Below, in pieces: positions 49,439 to 58,697 of a stretch of DNA of 64,000 nucleotides; positions within the stretch are counted from its first letter, which is position 1; every line of letters begins with the position of its first letter. A program made the translations under genes and the position numbers. The stretch is from Scheffersomyces stipitis CBS 6054. Lineage: Eukaryota > Ascomycota > Pichiomycetes > Serinales > Debaryomycetaceae. The DNA lies in assembly GCF_000209165.1 (NCBI RefSeq), contig NC_009044.1, positions 558,001 through 622,000 on the forward strand, read 5' to 3'. The notes beneath the pieces are model-generated. The model was not told where the DNA came from, made no database searches, and saw only the letters and a program-made list of their open reading frames with translations.

Positions 49439-50446
49439 CTGGACGTAAATGAGCCTATAAAATAGACTTTTTCAGTACCAAGCGAGCGAAGATTCAGAGA
49501 GTGAGAGAGTAAAGTGAGTCCGTAAAATATCAGAATTTTGACTCTGGACTTCGCTATTGACACATGGTTATGGAAGGGTGTTGGGATGCCATTACGGTCC
49601 ATTCATTACGAACATATTCACCATCACTTTGCAATTTTATTGGATGAAGCTCAAACCCGACAAAGTCTAGAATTTGACTGCGAAAAAGCTGCTGCGATAA
49701 GCGCAAGAAAAATGGTAAATAATACATAGATTGAATATTCATATGAAGTGCACGATTTAAACTACGAGATGTCTGTTTCTTTGACGTAAACGTGTGAATT
49801 TGTTAGCAGGCATTCTTGGCAAGGAGATTCTTGCTAATTGTGGGTTGACGGCCGTACAAAGCGTACCACCGTATTGGCCAGAAATGCCACCGTATGCTAC
49901 GGAAAATATTGGGGGATCACCCCAAAATAGGCACACGATCCGTGGATCGGCATAAAGATGAACCGAACCACTGAACTGCTCACTCTGACGTAATCGAACT
50001 TCTAATTGAGTAAAAGCGAGACCTGTCCAAGTATCAGGAATGATGCGTTTCGGGTCTGTACGTTTTGGATCATACCCGAAAAATCGGCTACTTCCAAATC
50101 AAGCCCGCGCGCCTGATATGCGACTCCCCAATTAGTAATATCCCCGTGAGCCACACAATTCCCCACGACTTCAAATACGCTATGAATCTCCAGCTTGAAA
50201 AATTCTTCTTCTTCCTGTCACCAATTGCAATTTATTCAAACCAATTTCAGGCTAATAGTACGGCGACCCACAGACTACTCCGTGTGCTCAAAGAATATTA
50301 TCACCTATTTCCGCTCCGGATCCGCAATTGCAATTACAGTTTCCTTATCGAGTTTTCGCATTGAAAAATCTACAATTCAATAATTGAATAATTGAAACAT
50401 CAGTTGACTTTACTAATTTATTACTCCAACTTTCTCTGTTACTGAA
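49439..50446. promoter_or_regulatory. Upstream region of GRE2-type gene
   Basis: 1 kb without a recognised gene. CCACCGTAT occurs at 49866-49874 and 49887-49895 (21 bp apart). TACGGAAAATATTG lies at 49898-49911 and recurs downstream of the gene at 51733-51746. Two inverted repeats follow: TTGGGG-GATCA-CCCCAA at 49909-49925 and CGATCC-GT-GGATCG at 49936-49949. This tight cluster suggests a multi-factor control element. Confidence 0.5.
49909..49949. repeat. Two adjacent palindromes upstream of GRE2-type gene
   Basis: TTGGGG/CCCCAA arms with a 5-nt spacer (49909-49925), and CGATCC/GGATCG arms with a 2-nt spacer (49936-49949). Both are perfect. Confidence 0.9.
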
Positions 50447-51460
50447 ATGACCTCCGTTTTCGTATCAGGTGCCACCGGCTTTATTGCCCAGCATGTTGTC
50501 AAGGACTTGCTTGCCAAAAACTACACTGTGATTGGCTCTGTGAGATCCGCATCCAAAGGAGACCACTTGGCCGAGCTCTTGGGCTCCAAAAAATTCTCGT
50601 ACGAAGTCGTAGAAGATATTGAAAAGGAAGGTGCCTTTGATGCTGCATTGGAAAAACACCCCGAGGTGTCTGTTTTCTTGCACACCGCCTCTCCTTTCCA
50701 TTTCAAGGCTACCGATAACGAAAAGGAGTTATTGTTACCTGCCGTTAACGGAACGAAGAATGCGTTCAGAGCCATCCAGTTGCATGGAAAGAATGTCACC
50801 AATGTGGTTCTTACGTCATCATACGCTGCCGTAGGAACTGCCTCTAAGGACGCCAACAAGGACGAAGTTATCAACGAAGAGTCCTGGAACGAGATTACCT
50901 GGGAAGAGGCTCTCAAGGATCCTGTTTCTGGTTACAGAGGTTCCAAGACGTTTGCTGAGAAGGCCGCTTGGGAATTCCTCAAAGAGAACAACCCAAAATT
51001 CGTGTTATCGGTAGTGAACCCCACTTTTGTATTTGGACCACAAGCATTCGATTCCGAAGTCAAGGACTCCTTGAACACATCTTCTGAAGTTATTAACGCG
51101 TTGCTCAAGCTGGGTGCAAACGGAGTTGTTCCTCCTGTCAAGGGAGGCTTCGTAGATGTGAGAGATGTTTCTTCTGCCCACATTACCGCATTTGAAAAGG
51201 AAGCAGCATACGGCCAAAGGTTAATTTTGAACTCGACTCGTTTTACTGCACAAGAAATCGTAGACATCTTGAACAAAAGATTTCCCGAGCTCGTGGGCAA
51301 GATTCCTGTCGGAGAACCAGGTACTGGACCTTCTTTACGTGCCAACAATGCCACTATTGACAACACTAAGACCAAGAAAATTCTTGGAGTTTCTGAGTTT
51401 ATTGGATTGGAAAAGTCAGTTGTTGATTCGGTTAGCCAGATTCTTAGAACTAGAAAATAA
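50447..51460 (+). CDS. GRE2: NADPH-dependent aldehyde/methylglyoxal reductase, Gre2 type
   Basis: A 337-residue extended short-chain dehydrogenase of the dihydroflavonol-reductase-like group. Gre2 reduces methylglyoxal, isovaleraldehyde and many ketones with NADPH. The N-terminal Rossmann motif GATGFIAQHV begins at residue 8. The catalytic residues are S124/S125 (LTSSYAAVG), Y163 and K167 (YRGSK). VVNPTFVFGPQ and FVDVRDVSSAHI are family blocks. Length matches yeast Gre2 (342). Fungi carry several paralogues, so the exact substrate is open. It is flanked on both sides by long, motif-rich intergenic regions sharing a 14-mer, which suggests stress or substrate induction. Confidence 0.88.
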   Translation: MTSVFVSGATGFIAQHVVKDLLAKNYTVIGSVRSASKGDHLAELLGSKKFSYEVVEDIEKEGAFDAALEKHPEVSVFLHTASPFHFKATDNEKELLLPAVNGTKNAFRAIQLHGKNVTNVVLTSSYAAVGTASKDANKDEVINEESWNEITWEEALKDPVSGYRGSKTFAEKAAWEFLKENNPKFVLSVVNPTFVFGPQAFDSEVKDSLNTSSEVINALLKLGANGVVPPVKGGFVDVRDVSSAHITAFEKEAAYGQRLILNSTRFTAQEIVDILNKRFPELVGKIPVGEPGTGPSLRANNATIDNTKTKKILGVSEFIGLEKSVVDSVSQILRTRK

Positions 51461-53032
51461 TGGGTCTAGGTCCAAATGCCGAATCAAGGCTTTGATTTCT
51501 AATGAAATGCCCTGATGGAGTGTTGATGGTTATAGTTATGATTATCGTTATTCTATTATTTAGATACAGTGATACATACTATCATTTTATTTTGCCTTGT
51601 AGACAATTAGTATTGGCCATGATGGTAAACATCTATTATTGGTAAATATTGGTCATGTTGGCGATTTACCCTTTTCAGAAAAGCCGGAACAACATTTGTC
51701 AACAACGGGTTCCAGAATCTTGGATGCGTTAATACGGAAAATATTGAACGCTCGATCCGATACCAGCGAAGAATAATTTTGGTCAGATCAATTGTTCATT
51801 CTGGCATAATCTAACAAGTGGTGCCAAGAACTGCGATTACGTAAAATTAATAACTACGGTAATAAGATAATAAGAATGGCATGAAGTCGAACAAAAATGA
51901 CGCTTTTCGGACATGCGGTCTGATCGGCTTCGTGCGCAAGAGAACATGGCTCATCGGCATTATCTAGATAAACGACAATTTGAAGAAGTAAATCATTACC
52001 AGAAGAAAGAATTTAACCTAAGCCAAAAATAGATGACAAAAACCTAAACTACCGTAACGAGCCAGTTTGAAGCAGGGAAGCGATGTTCAGCTTAAAGCAT
52101 AAAGCATAAAGAATATCGTACATCTCCTGGTTTGTGCAATCAGTGGTAGGGCTGGCTGCATCATCAGATTTTGAATACCGTAGAGCTGAAAAATAATTTC
52201 TGTAGTCCGATCACACACAATCACAATAAGAAAGCAAAATATTTTGCTGGGTCAACCACGTCTTTCATCGTAATTGCAATGTAAATATATTTCTAGGCGT
52301 TCCCAATATACGGGGACTTCCATGACAAACGGTTGACAAACCGGATGTCCGCCGTATTGCACCGGTGATTCACCTTTTTTTTTTATGTAAGTGAACTAAA
52401 TGGTGCCTTACATAACCTAGAGTAGCTTTTTTAAGTACGTGCGCGCAAACGGCGGCTGTTCCGCTTTTAACGGGTTTGGCATTAGCACGCTTAATAATGG
52501 AAGCCTTACCGAAAACAGTAGCTCTAAAGCGATGATGAAGCCAACTCGTTATTATATATATTGATGCCATGGGAGCAGATGATTCGCCCAAGTAGTAACA
52601 AACTTTTATATTCGTTTTAACATTATTGGAAGCGTTACTATTCTTCTATTTGCTACTTGCTCCCCTCATTACACGACCTCATCATCTGTCAGCTCGTATC
52701 CCAGGTTCATTGCAACTTCACCAGAACTCCAAGTCTTTAATCATTTTCAATCATTTTCGGTATTCTTCACCATAGCAAGCTTGTCAGCTATATTGAGAAT
52801 ATCAGATACTCTATCTAGTGCAGGGAGTTCACCATTATCAATACTATCTTATTTCAGCCATTAGTCATCATTTGACTCACTTGTCTGAAGCCTATTTACC
52901 CATTTTTGGTATACTTGCCGTGTACTGAAACCGTTATACGACTGTGACTGGATTACCCAAGTCAAGGTCTTACTACCAGTGTCCAAGATTTCTACCATCA
53001 CATTGACAAACTCGGTCTTCCAGTACCCAACT
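51461..53032. promoter_or_regulatory. 1.6-kb intergenic region GRE2-bZIP
   Basis: No gene recognised. TACGGAAAATATTG at 51733-51746 repeats a sequence upstream of GRE2 and is followed by CTCGATCCGATACC. AAAGCAT is tandemly repeated near 52094-52110. A perfect 16-bp palindrome AGCAAAATATTTTGCT lies at 52233-52248. A T-run at 52374-52384 and a TATATATA run near 52553-52560 are also present. The final 300 bp are probably the bZIP gene's leader. Confidence 0.45.
52233..52248. repeat. Perfect 16-bp palindrome
   Basis: AGCAAAAT joined to its exact complement ATTTTGCT with no spacer. Suitable as a site for a symmetric DNA-binding dimer. Confidence 0.95.
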
Positions 53033-53872
53033 ATGCTTAGTCCTACCATAGTTGTGCAACAGAAGACGCCTCAAGACGACACCTCTCGAGAGGAGTCGTC
53101 GACTCCATCTGAGGAAGGGATAACTTACAAGGGCAGAAAAATTGCTCGATCTGTTCGGTTGCAGCAGATGAGAGAGTCGCAAAAGTTGCTTCGTGAACAG
53201 AGGAAACTTAAGATCAAGAACTTGGAAGATGAAAACGCCCGCTTGAGGACCCAGATCGACATTCTAAAGAAGGCCTCTGGAAACTACATACCAAAGAGCG
53301 CAAACCCAGATACATTCTTTCCTCCCAAGTTGTTGGAAATAACATACAACCACGAGTATGTACCTCTCAACGGTGACAGATTTCTTCAAGGTTTGCCAGA
53401 TGAAATCATCCAGAAGTTCTATTTGGATGACGGGAAGTGTATCGTAACTGCAATTCTAGAAAGAAATTTCGACTGTATCGCCATGGATGAGCCAGTGGAA
53501 AGAAGCTTGCGGTTGAGGAACGGAGTATTTAGATACTCGCCCAGCGACGAAATCACAAGGACGTTCTTCACGCAATTGAGGCACTATACTATTTACAAGT
53601 CGGTTCCTGTTCAGTGGCTTGAAATTAACAACTTCCTTCCAGGAGGGACTATCTCCGTGTTCACCATTGTTGAGTACATCTACAAGTACGCAGATTTACA
53701 CTCACTAAGTATGGAATTGTTGGGGTTGTTTATTACCAAACACTTGTTCGCTACTTACTGGGGACCTGCTTTATATGTTACCGATTTGTCGGCCTGTATT
53801 TCAGCAGCTCTGGATCCTCTGTACGATGAAGAGTATTTATCAGGAGGAGTACCCCAAAGGATTTGCGAATAG
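53033..53872 (+). CDS. bZIP-like transcription factor
   Basis: A 279-residue protein from ATG 53033 (MLSPTIVVQQ). The frame is open 18 codons further up to a GTG only. Residues about 33-60 (KGRKIARSVRLQQMRESQKLLREQRKLK) form a basic region, followed by a short zipper with leucines at 64, 71 and 78 (LEDENARLRTQIDIL). The basic region is of fungal Yap/MeaB style (R..Q..RE.Q...RE). It lacks the canonical Asn of NxxAQxxFR, having Met there. The C-terminal 190 residues (FLQGLPDEIIQKFYLDDGKCIV..., LEINNFLPGGTISVFTIVEYIYKYA) look folded and resemble the conserved C-terminal region of some fungal bZIP proteins, but I cannot name the subfamily. Long intergenic regions flank it on both sides. Confidence 0.7.
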   Translation: MLSPTIVVQQKTPQDDTSREESSTPSEEGITYKGRKIARSVRLQQMRESQKLLREQRKLKIKNLEDENARLRTQIDILKKASGNYIPKSANPDTFFPPKLLEITYNHEYVPLNGDRFLQGLPDEIIQKFYLDDGKCIVTAILERNFDCIAMDEPVERSLRLRNGVFRYSPSDEITRTFFTQLRHYTIYKSVPVQWLEINNFLPGGTISVFTIVEYIYKYADLHSLSMELLGLFITKHLFATYWGPALYVTDLSACISAALDPLYDEEYLSGGVPQRICE

Positions 53873-55591
53873 CAGTGGCACAAGGTTTGGGTTAATTGGG
53901 GTTTGGCGTTCATGATAAATTTCTACCTACTACAATTGGATTGTATTTCTTTCAATTTTTTTTAGTGTTGTTATCTCTCTACAGGGTGTAGAGAACTTAG
54001 AATATAGCAAAATTTAATAAGATCACTGACTGAAGCATAAGGCAATGTTATCAATGGTAAAATATTTAATAAAAACTTGTAGTCTGAAAGTAATGCGAAA
54101 TGCAGAAATGCAACCGCATTGCATAAACGATCTAGTACTTCGGAAGCATTTACTAAAAGGATCATTTAATAATAAACACATCCTTCAGAAGAGGAGAAAC
54201 AATGATTGGCACAGTTCCGTCGTGTGCAAGAAACAAGTCCAGGGATATCAGTTAGTGGAAACTGCACGTGTATGCCAAATTGGAAAGCGGAAACTTCAGC
54301 TAGTTTTGGTTGCAGATCTGGAAAATAAAGGCCAAGACAACAGCCAGCTTTTGAAGGAATGGGGGCCCCAAGGATCAAATGCCGTATTTTTTTCATTTCT
54401 AAGATAGCATTTGGACTTGCCTCACAGTGAGGAAATGAAGTTAAAGGGTCTGGCAGACGTGGCACCCCACGTCTGAGAGTAACTTTCGGAAGCATAAGGA
54501 AGGCTCCGGAAGCCCCCACGGAGTCCCGCAATATACAAATGATACAAACGTGAACGCGTGACTAGGGCAATCTTGCTACCTTATTCAGTCTATTCTTAAA
54601 CGTATTTAGATAATTATCCTTGCAGGTGCTGCATGTTGCACAGCCAATAAATTTGCAACCCTGTCCTGCAAGAACACACAAGGGGCATAATTGGGCAGTT
54701 CCCTGTAAAGTAATTTGTCTTCTTGTCACTGCTGTGGGATGAGAACTAATAAATGTCTACCGCTTGAGTTTGTCTTTCGTAACTAGGCGGGTTATTCGCA
54801 GAAGTATTGATCTCCTACAAACGCTGCTGTTTTGTCAGTTTAAATTTGTCGGGATTCTCCAGGTGGTTTCTTCAACAAATGGCTAAAGCTTATCTGGCCA
54901 AAAAATCAATGAATGAACATTTCCATGATTTCTCCTTTGTTACAATATGCGCGTTTATCAAGTTGCAGCTTAACAATGAGGAATTATTTCGTACTGAAAG
55001 TTACAAAATACCACTTTTTGCACAACCAAATGGACCGCGCGATCTTTGATGCGATTTGGAGCCTTAGATCACAAGGCAAGAGCGGATAAAGCCAAGTTCT
55101 GATTCCTTCTGTAAATGACAGGCTTCAAAATCCACTTTCAGTATGTACTACTCCTATTTACTCCTATTTAAACTTGTTGTACCGCGGAATGTGCGGGTGG
55201 AACTGAATTTCTGAAGATGGCCCTTGTTAGAAAAGATTACAAAACGATCAAGTCACAAGATGTCTAAAATTCTTAGAGCAATGGCCCAAAATTAGCTACA
55301 TGGCGAAAATTAAATTCTGATATACAAACGGTTGCCAAATAGAATATGCTTTTCTCATTTAATATATTTAGATGTTCTCCAGAATAAGTTGTCCATTTAT
55401 TCAGTTAAATAACAGCTACGGATCCTTCACGTCTACGCGGCTTAGATCTTTCATATCTCTGCGGGAATGATATTGGAATTGGATGAAAATATTTGTAGAA
55501 AACTTCGTTCATGTACACTTCTCTTTCTTACTTTTAGTATATAAATCCTAGGACACATTTCTACAGTTACTCTACCTGATGCCATAAAGCT
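53873..55591. promoter_or_regulatory. 1.7-kb upstream region of first BMT gene
   Basis: No gene recognised; the small frame at 54045-54407 has no protein-like feature. Inverted repeats cluster at TGGGGGCCCCA (54360-54370), CCTCAC-A-GTGAGG (54420-54432) and CAGACGTGG-CACC-CCACGTCTG (54454-54475). ATGATACAA at 54539-54547 and a CTGCATGTTGCAC...TTTGCAACC...CCTGCAAG block at about 54629-54672 resemble a block upstream of the second BMT gene. A tandem 10-mer CTCCTATTTA lies at 55151-55170. Confidence 0.5.
54454..54475. repeat. 9-bp-arm inverted repeat
   Basis: CAGACGTGG (54454-54462) and CCACGTCTG (54467-54475) around CACC. A perfect stem, in a GC-rich island within AT-rich surroundings. Confidence 0.93.
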
Positions 55592-57445
55592 ATGACTCTT
55601 GCACATCGCATTAAGAAGGGTGCCTTATTGCTTCTTATTTTACTTTTTGGAACTTTCAGTTTCTACTATTTAAAGTCATACGACAGTTTGGTTCAATTGC
55701 AAAGTTCGCTAGCCAAACAGAATTTCATACCCATTTCCCACTATCCAAGTTCAGAGCCACTTGTGATTTTCCCAAAAGTATACAATCATTTCACTGGCAA
55801 CTTTACTGACCTCTACCACTTTCAGTACACCCATGATACCGTGAAGCCTAGAAATGTCGTCCAGTATTCTGGCAATTCTTCGACCTTGTCTCGGCGTATT
55901 GTAGACCAGAACTTCAAGCAGCATCCATTAATTGTTTTCGATTCAAACAACGAGCAAGAAGAATGTTCCAAATTGAAGGATTCTCGCATAATGGAAATCT
56001 CAGCTTATGAAGAGCTCGATCGTCTGTTGGAGCCTATGGTAACACAGCTTTTGTATCAGCTTGAGAACGATGAAGCTTTTTTTGAAATGAAGGATGTTTT
56101 CATGAAGGAAATTCAGAGGCAACAGGAAGAAGGAATTCTTCATAAGCATTTCTTCAAGTTTGGTGGAACTTCTGTATGGTTGAAAGAGCATGGAGTTCAT
56201 TTCATGATATCAAGAGTAGTCTTCAGTCTCAAAGGCTTTAGAAATGCTGCAATAGTGAGTTTGGCATATGCCCAAATTTTCAACGACAATTGGGAAGAAA
56301 TGAAGGATGTAGAATTGATTTTTCCTTCGCGATCTCCCCATAGTGATGAGCCCATAGTATATAAGAGTATGAAGTTCCCATCATTCCTTCCAATACCTTA
56401 TTATCAAAATTTTGATTACCGGGAATCTAGATTTTATGGACCAGAGGATCCTAGACTTTTGCTAGTGAAAAATTCATTGGGCCACGAAGAACCGTTAATG
56501 GTTTTCAATGCATTCCAGCGTAAAATTAACCAAACCAGTTTGTCCGAAGAAGGACAGATGAATGTGACCTTCGGGTTCTATCGTCTGATGTTCCTTTGCT
56601 GGCCATTCCAATTTCAAACAGGTAAGGGTGACATCGAAGGAGTCAGGAACGAAACCACAGACCATATTGTATACAACAAGATTGTGGAATTGAGGAGAGA
56701 TAACACCCAAAGGTTAAAGAAGCAGAAAAACTGGACTCCATTTATAGATTTGACGGAAAGAGATGACAATTACGACAAACACATATACTTTGTCTACAGA
56801 TGGTCCAGTTTGGAAATTTTGAAATGTAAACTCACTGATTTCTCCAAGGTCGGAGAGTCGCAGTGTTTGTTTGTTTATAAACGAGAGACCAAGCAGAAGG
56901 ATGATATTGATGTTGGATCTCTAAGAGGAGGTACGGAACTTCTCCAAGTAGATGTAGGTGGACACAAAGCATGGGTAGGATTCCCTCGAGCTCACATTAA
57001 GTATTGTGGATGCGGCAGGGCCATGTACCGACCAAACTTGGCGGTTCTAACACAGCACGGAAGAGAATACAAAATCAGCTACGTTTCTTCCTTTATTTCT
57101 CTTGATGTGAAAATTATAGGCTGGATGAATCCGGATGTAGAGTGTGTTGAGAAAGACCCCAGTGTAATGCTTCCTAATGGTATCTCATCCTGGGAGACTA
57201 TTGGAGAAGTTGATTATTTGACGTTGACAATATCTGTCACTGATGAATCAAATCATATCATCCAGATAAAGAATTTGCTTGAGCACATCAAACAAATGAC
57301 AACAACAGAGAATCCTACATTAGGGTTCAATGACAATGCTATTGACTGTGCTATCAAACAGTCTAAGAACTTTTGCAAAAAGTACGGAGATCTGCAGAGG
57401 AAGATGCAAAAAGAGAAGAAGTTGATGGAAGACAATGAAGACTAA
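55592..57445 (+). CDS. Beta-1,2-mannosyltransferase (GT91), first copy
   Basis: A 617-residue type II Golgi membrane protein of the BMT/WRY family (GT91). In Candida and Komagataella these enzymes add beta-1,2-mannose to cell-wall mannan or phospholipomannan. A short basic cytosolic tail (MTLAHRIKKG) precedes a membrane anchor at about residues 11-28 and a lumenal catalytic domain. Family-like blocks include PLVIFPKVYNHFTGNFTDLYHFQY, FGGTSVWLKEHGVHFMISRVVFS, DVELIFPSRSPHSDEPIVYKSMKFPSFLPIPYY, RFYGPEDPRLLLVKN, FNAFQRKI and WVGFPRAHIKYCGCGRAMYRPNLAVL. The catalytic residues are not known to me. It shares most of its length with the gene at 58698, so the two are tandem paralogues. In YR-x-MFLCWPFQ the variable residue is encoded by CTG (Ser in this clade). 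Confidence 0.9.
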   Translation: MTLAHRIKKGALLLLILLFGTFSFYYLKSYDSLVQLQSSLAKQNFIPISHYPSSEPLVIFPKVYNHFTGNFTDLYHFQYTHDTVKPRNVVQYSGNSSTLSRRIVDQNFKQHPLIVFDSNNEQEECSKLKDSRIMEISAYEELDRLLEPMVTQLLYQLENDEAFFEMKDVFMKEIQRQQEEGILHKHFFKFGGTSVWLKEHGVHFMISRVVFSLKGFRNAAIVSLAYAQIFNDNWEEMKDVELIFPSRSPHSDEPIVYKSMKFPSFLPIPYYQNFDYRESRFYGPEDPRLLLVKNSLGHEEPLMVFNAFQRKINQTSLSEEGQMNVTFGFYRLMFLCWPFQFQTGKGDIEGVRNETTDHIVYNKIVELRRDNTQRLKKQKNWTPFIDLTERDDNYDKHIYFVYRWSSLEILKCKLTDFSKVGESQCLFVYKRETKQKDDIDVGSLRGGTELLQVDVGGHKAWVGFPRAHIKYCGCGRAMYRPNLAVLTQHGREYKISYVSSFISLDVKIIGWMNPDVECVEKDPSVMLPNGISSWETIGEVDYLTLTISVTDESNHIIQIKNLLEHIKQMTTTENPTLGFNDNAIDCAIKQSKNFCKKYGDLQRKMQKEKKLMEDNED

Positions 57446-58697
57446 GAGAGTATTTAGATAAATAGATTTATGTCACAGGAATAACTCAATTTTGTAGAAG
57501 GTTGTTAGCAAATACAGATTTTAATTTCCTAAGTAGGAATCAGAACATAAAATTCCCTTTTGATTGATTTTATTTGATTCCAGTCGACAAGAAAATACCC
57601 ACGATTGCCCGTGAAAGTACACAGATGATACAACCTGACCGTTTCAACTATTTTTGTCAGGCCCGTGTCAAAAAAGGCTGCATGCTGCACAATGAGTTTT
57701 GCAACCTATCCTGCATGAGAATACTCCACTATACTCAAATGGTAAGCCTTGGGAAGGAGCCGAATTGAGGGAATATTGGCCTAGATGGGTTGTAAGAGCA
57801 ATAGAAAGAGACTCAATATGAAGTATGGATATGGAGAGATGGCCAGCAAAAAAAGGGACATCTTACGTATATTTTGACAAGAAAGATTGTACTAAAAAAG
57901 CGATCAGAAGATAATGCACTACTAAACTATAAAAAGATCCAAAAAGATAGGTGAGCTGAATATGCTCAACTTTCATTTTAAAATTAAGAGCATCTAATAA
58001 TAGAACAGCCGAGACGTCAAATTCGGTTTGTCTAGAATAGAAGCCGTTTCTCCTATTTTAATAGACGAGCGTTAACAGCCAAACTTTTGACCGGCACGTA
58101 CAGAAACTGTGCTGTACCAGAACAATTTTTTCAGAGCGAATACATGTCAAAGTTACTTTGCCATCTCTTGGCATCGGCTCTGAGGTTAGACAAATCCAGA
58201 ATCACAACCGGTCCAGCTCTACACTCCAGCCTGATTCAACCCGGGGTTCTGGATCTCATATCCTGAAATCGATTTTCACTGGGGTTGAGGACTGTATCGT
58301 GAGAGAAGATATGCACGTGGATCTAGTAATAATTAGAGAGGCTCAAGGCATAGCCTGAAAGGCTGATCAAGATTTTCCCGTGTGTCAATAATGTGGTCCG
58401 TTAAGAGTTGGAATAACTGGGAATAAGCATATCCAACCTATGAAAAATTAAGAGAATTATATTGCTGGACACATCAACGGGACTTCTATAATTGCCAGCA
58501 ATAGTGCACTGTGAGATCAGAGATAGTAGAGGATCTCTAGTTAGAAAGTATAGTGCCTTGTAATCATTGGAAATGGAAAAGAGACTTCACGGTTAGATTC
58601 ATAGCTACTTTTCATAGTATAACTAGATTTTCATCAAAATTGAGTCCTACTATTTCTAAATATTCTTGCTTCTGTCATCCTCTATCACAACCTGTTC
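57446..58697. promoter_or_regulatory. Intergenic region between the two BMT genes
   Basis: 1.25 kb without a recognised gene. ATGATACAA at 57625-57633 and the block CTGCATGCTGCAC...TTTTGCAACC...TCCTGCATG at about 57678-57718 resemble the block 920-1050 bp upstream of the first BMT gene. The region is otherwise AT-rich. Confidence 0.5.

Noticed and set aside
54045..54407. 120-codon frame upstream of the first BMT gene
   Set aside because: No family resemblance, overlaps the palindrome cluster, and its composition is not protein-like.
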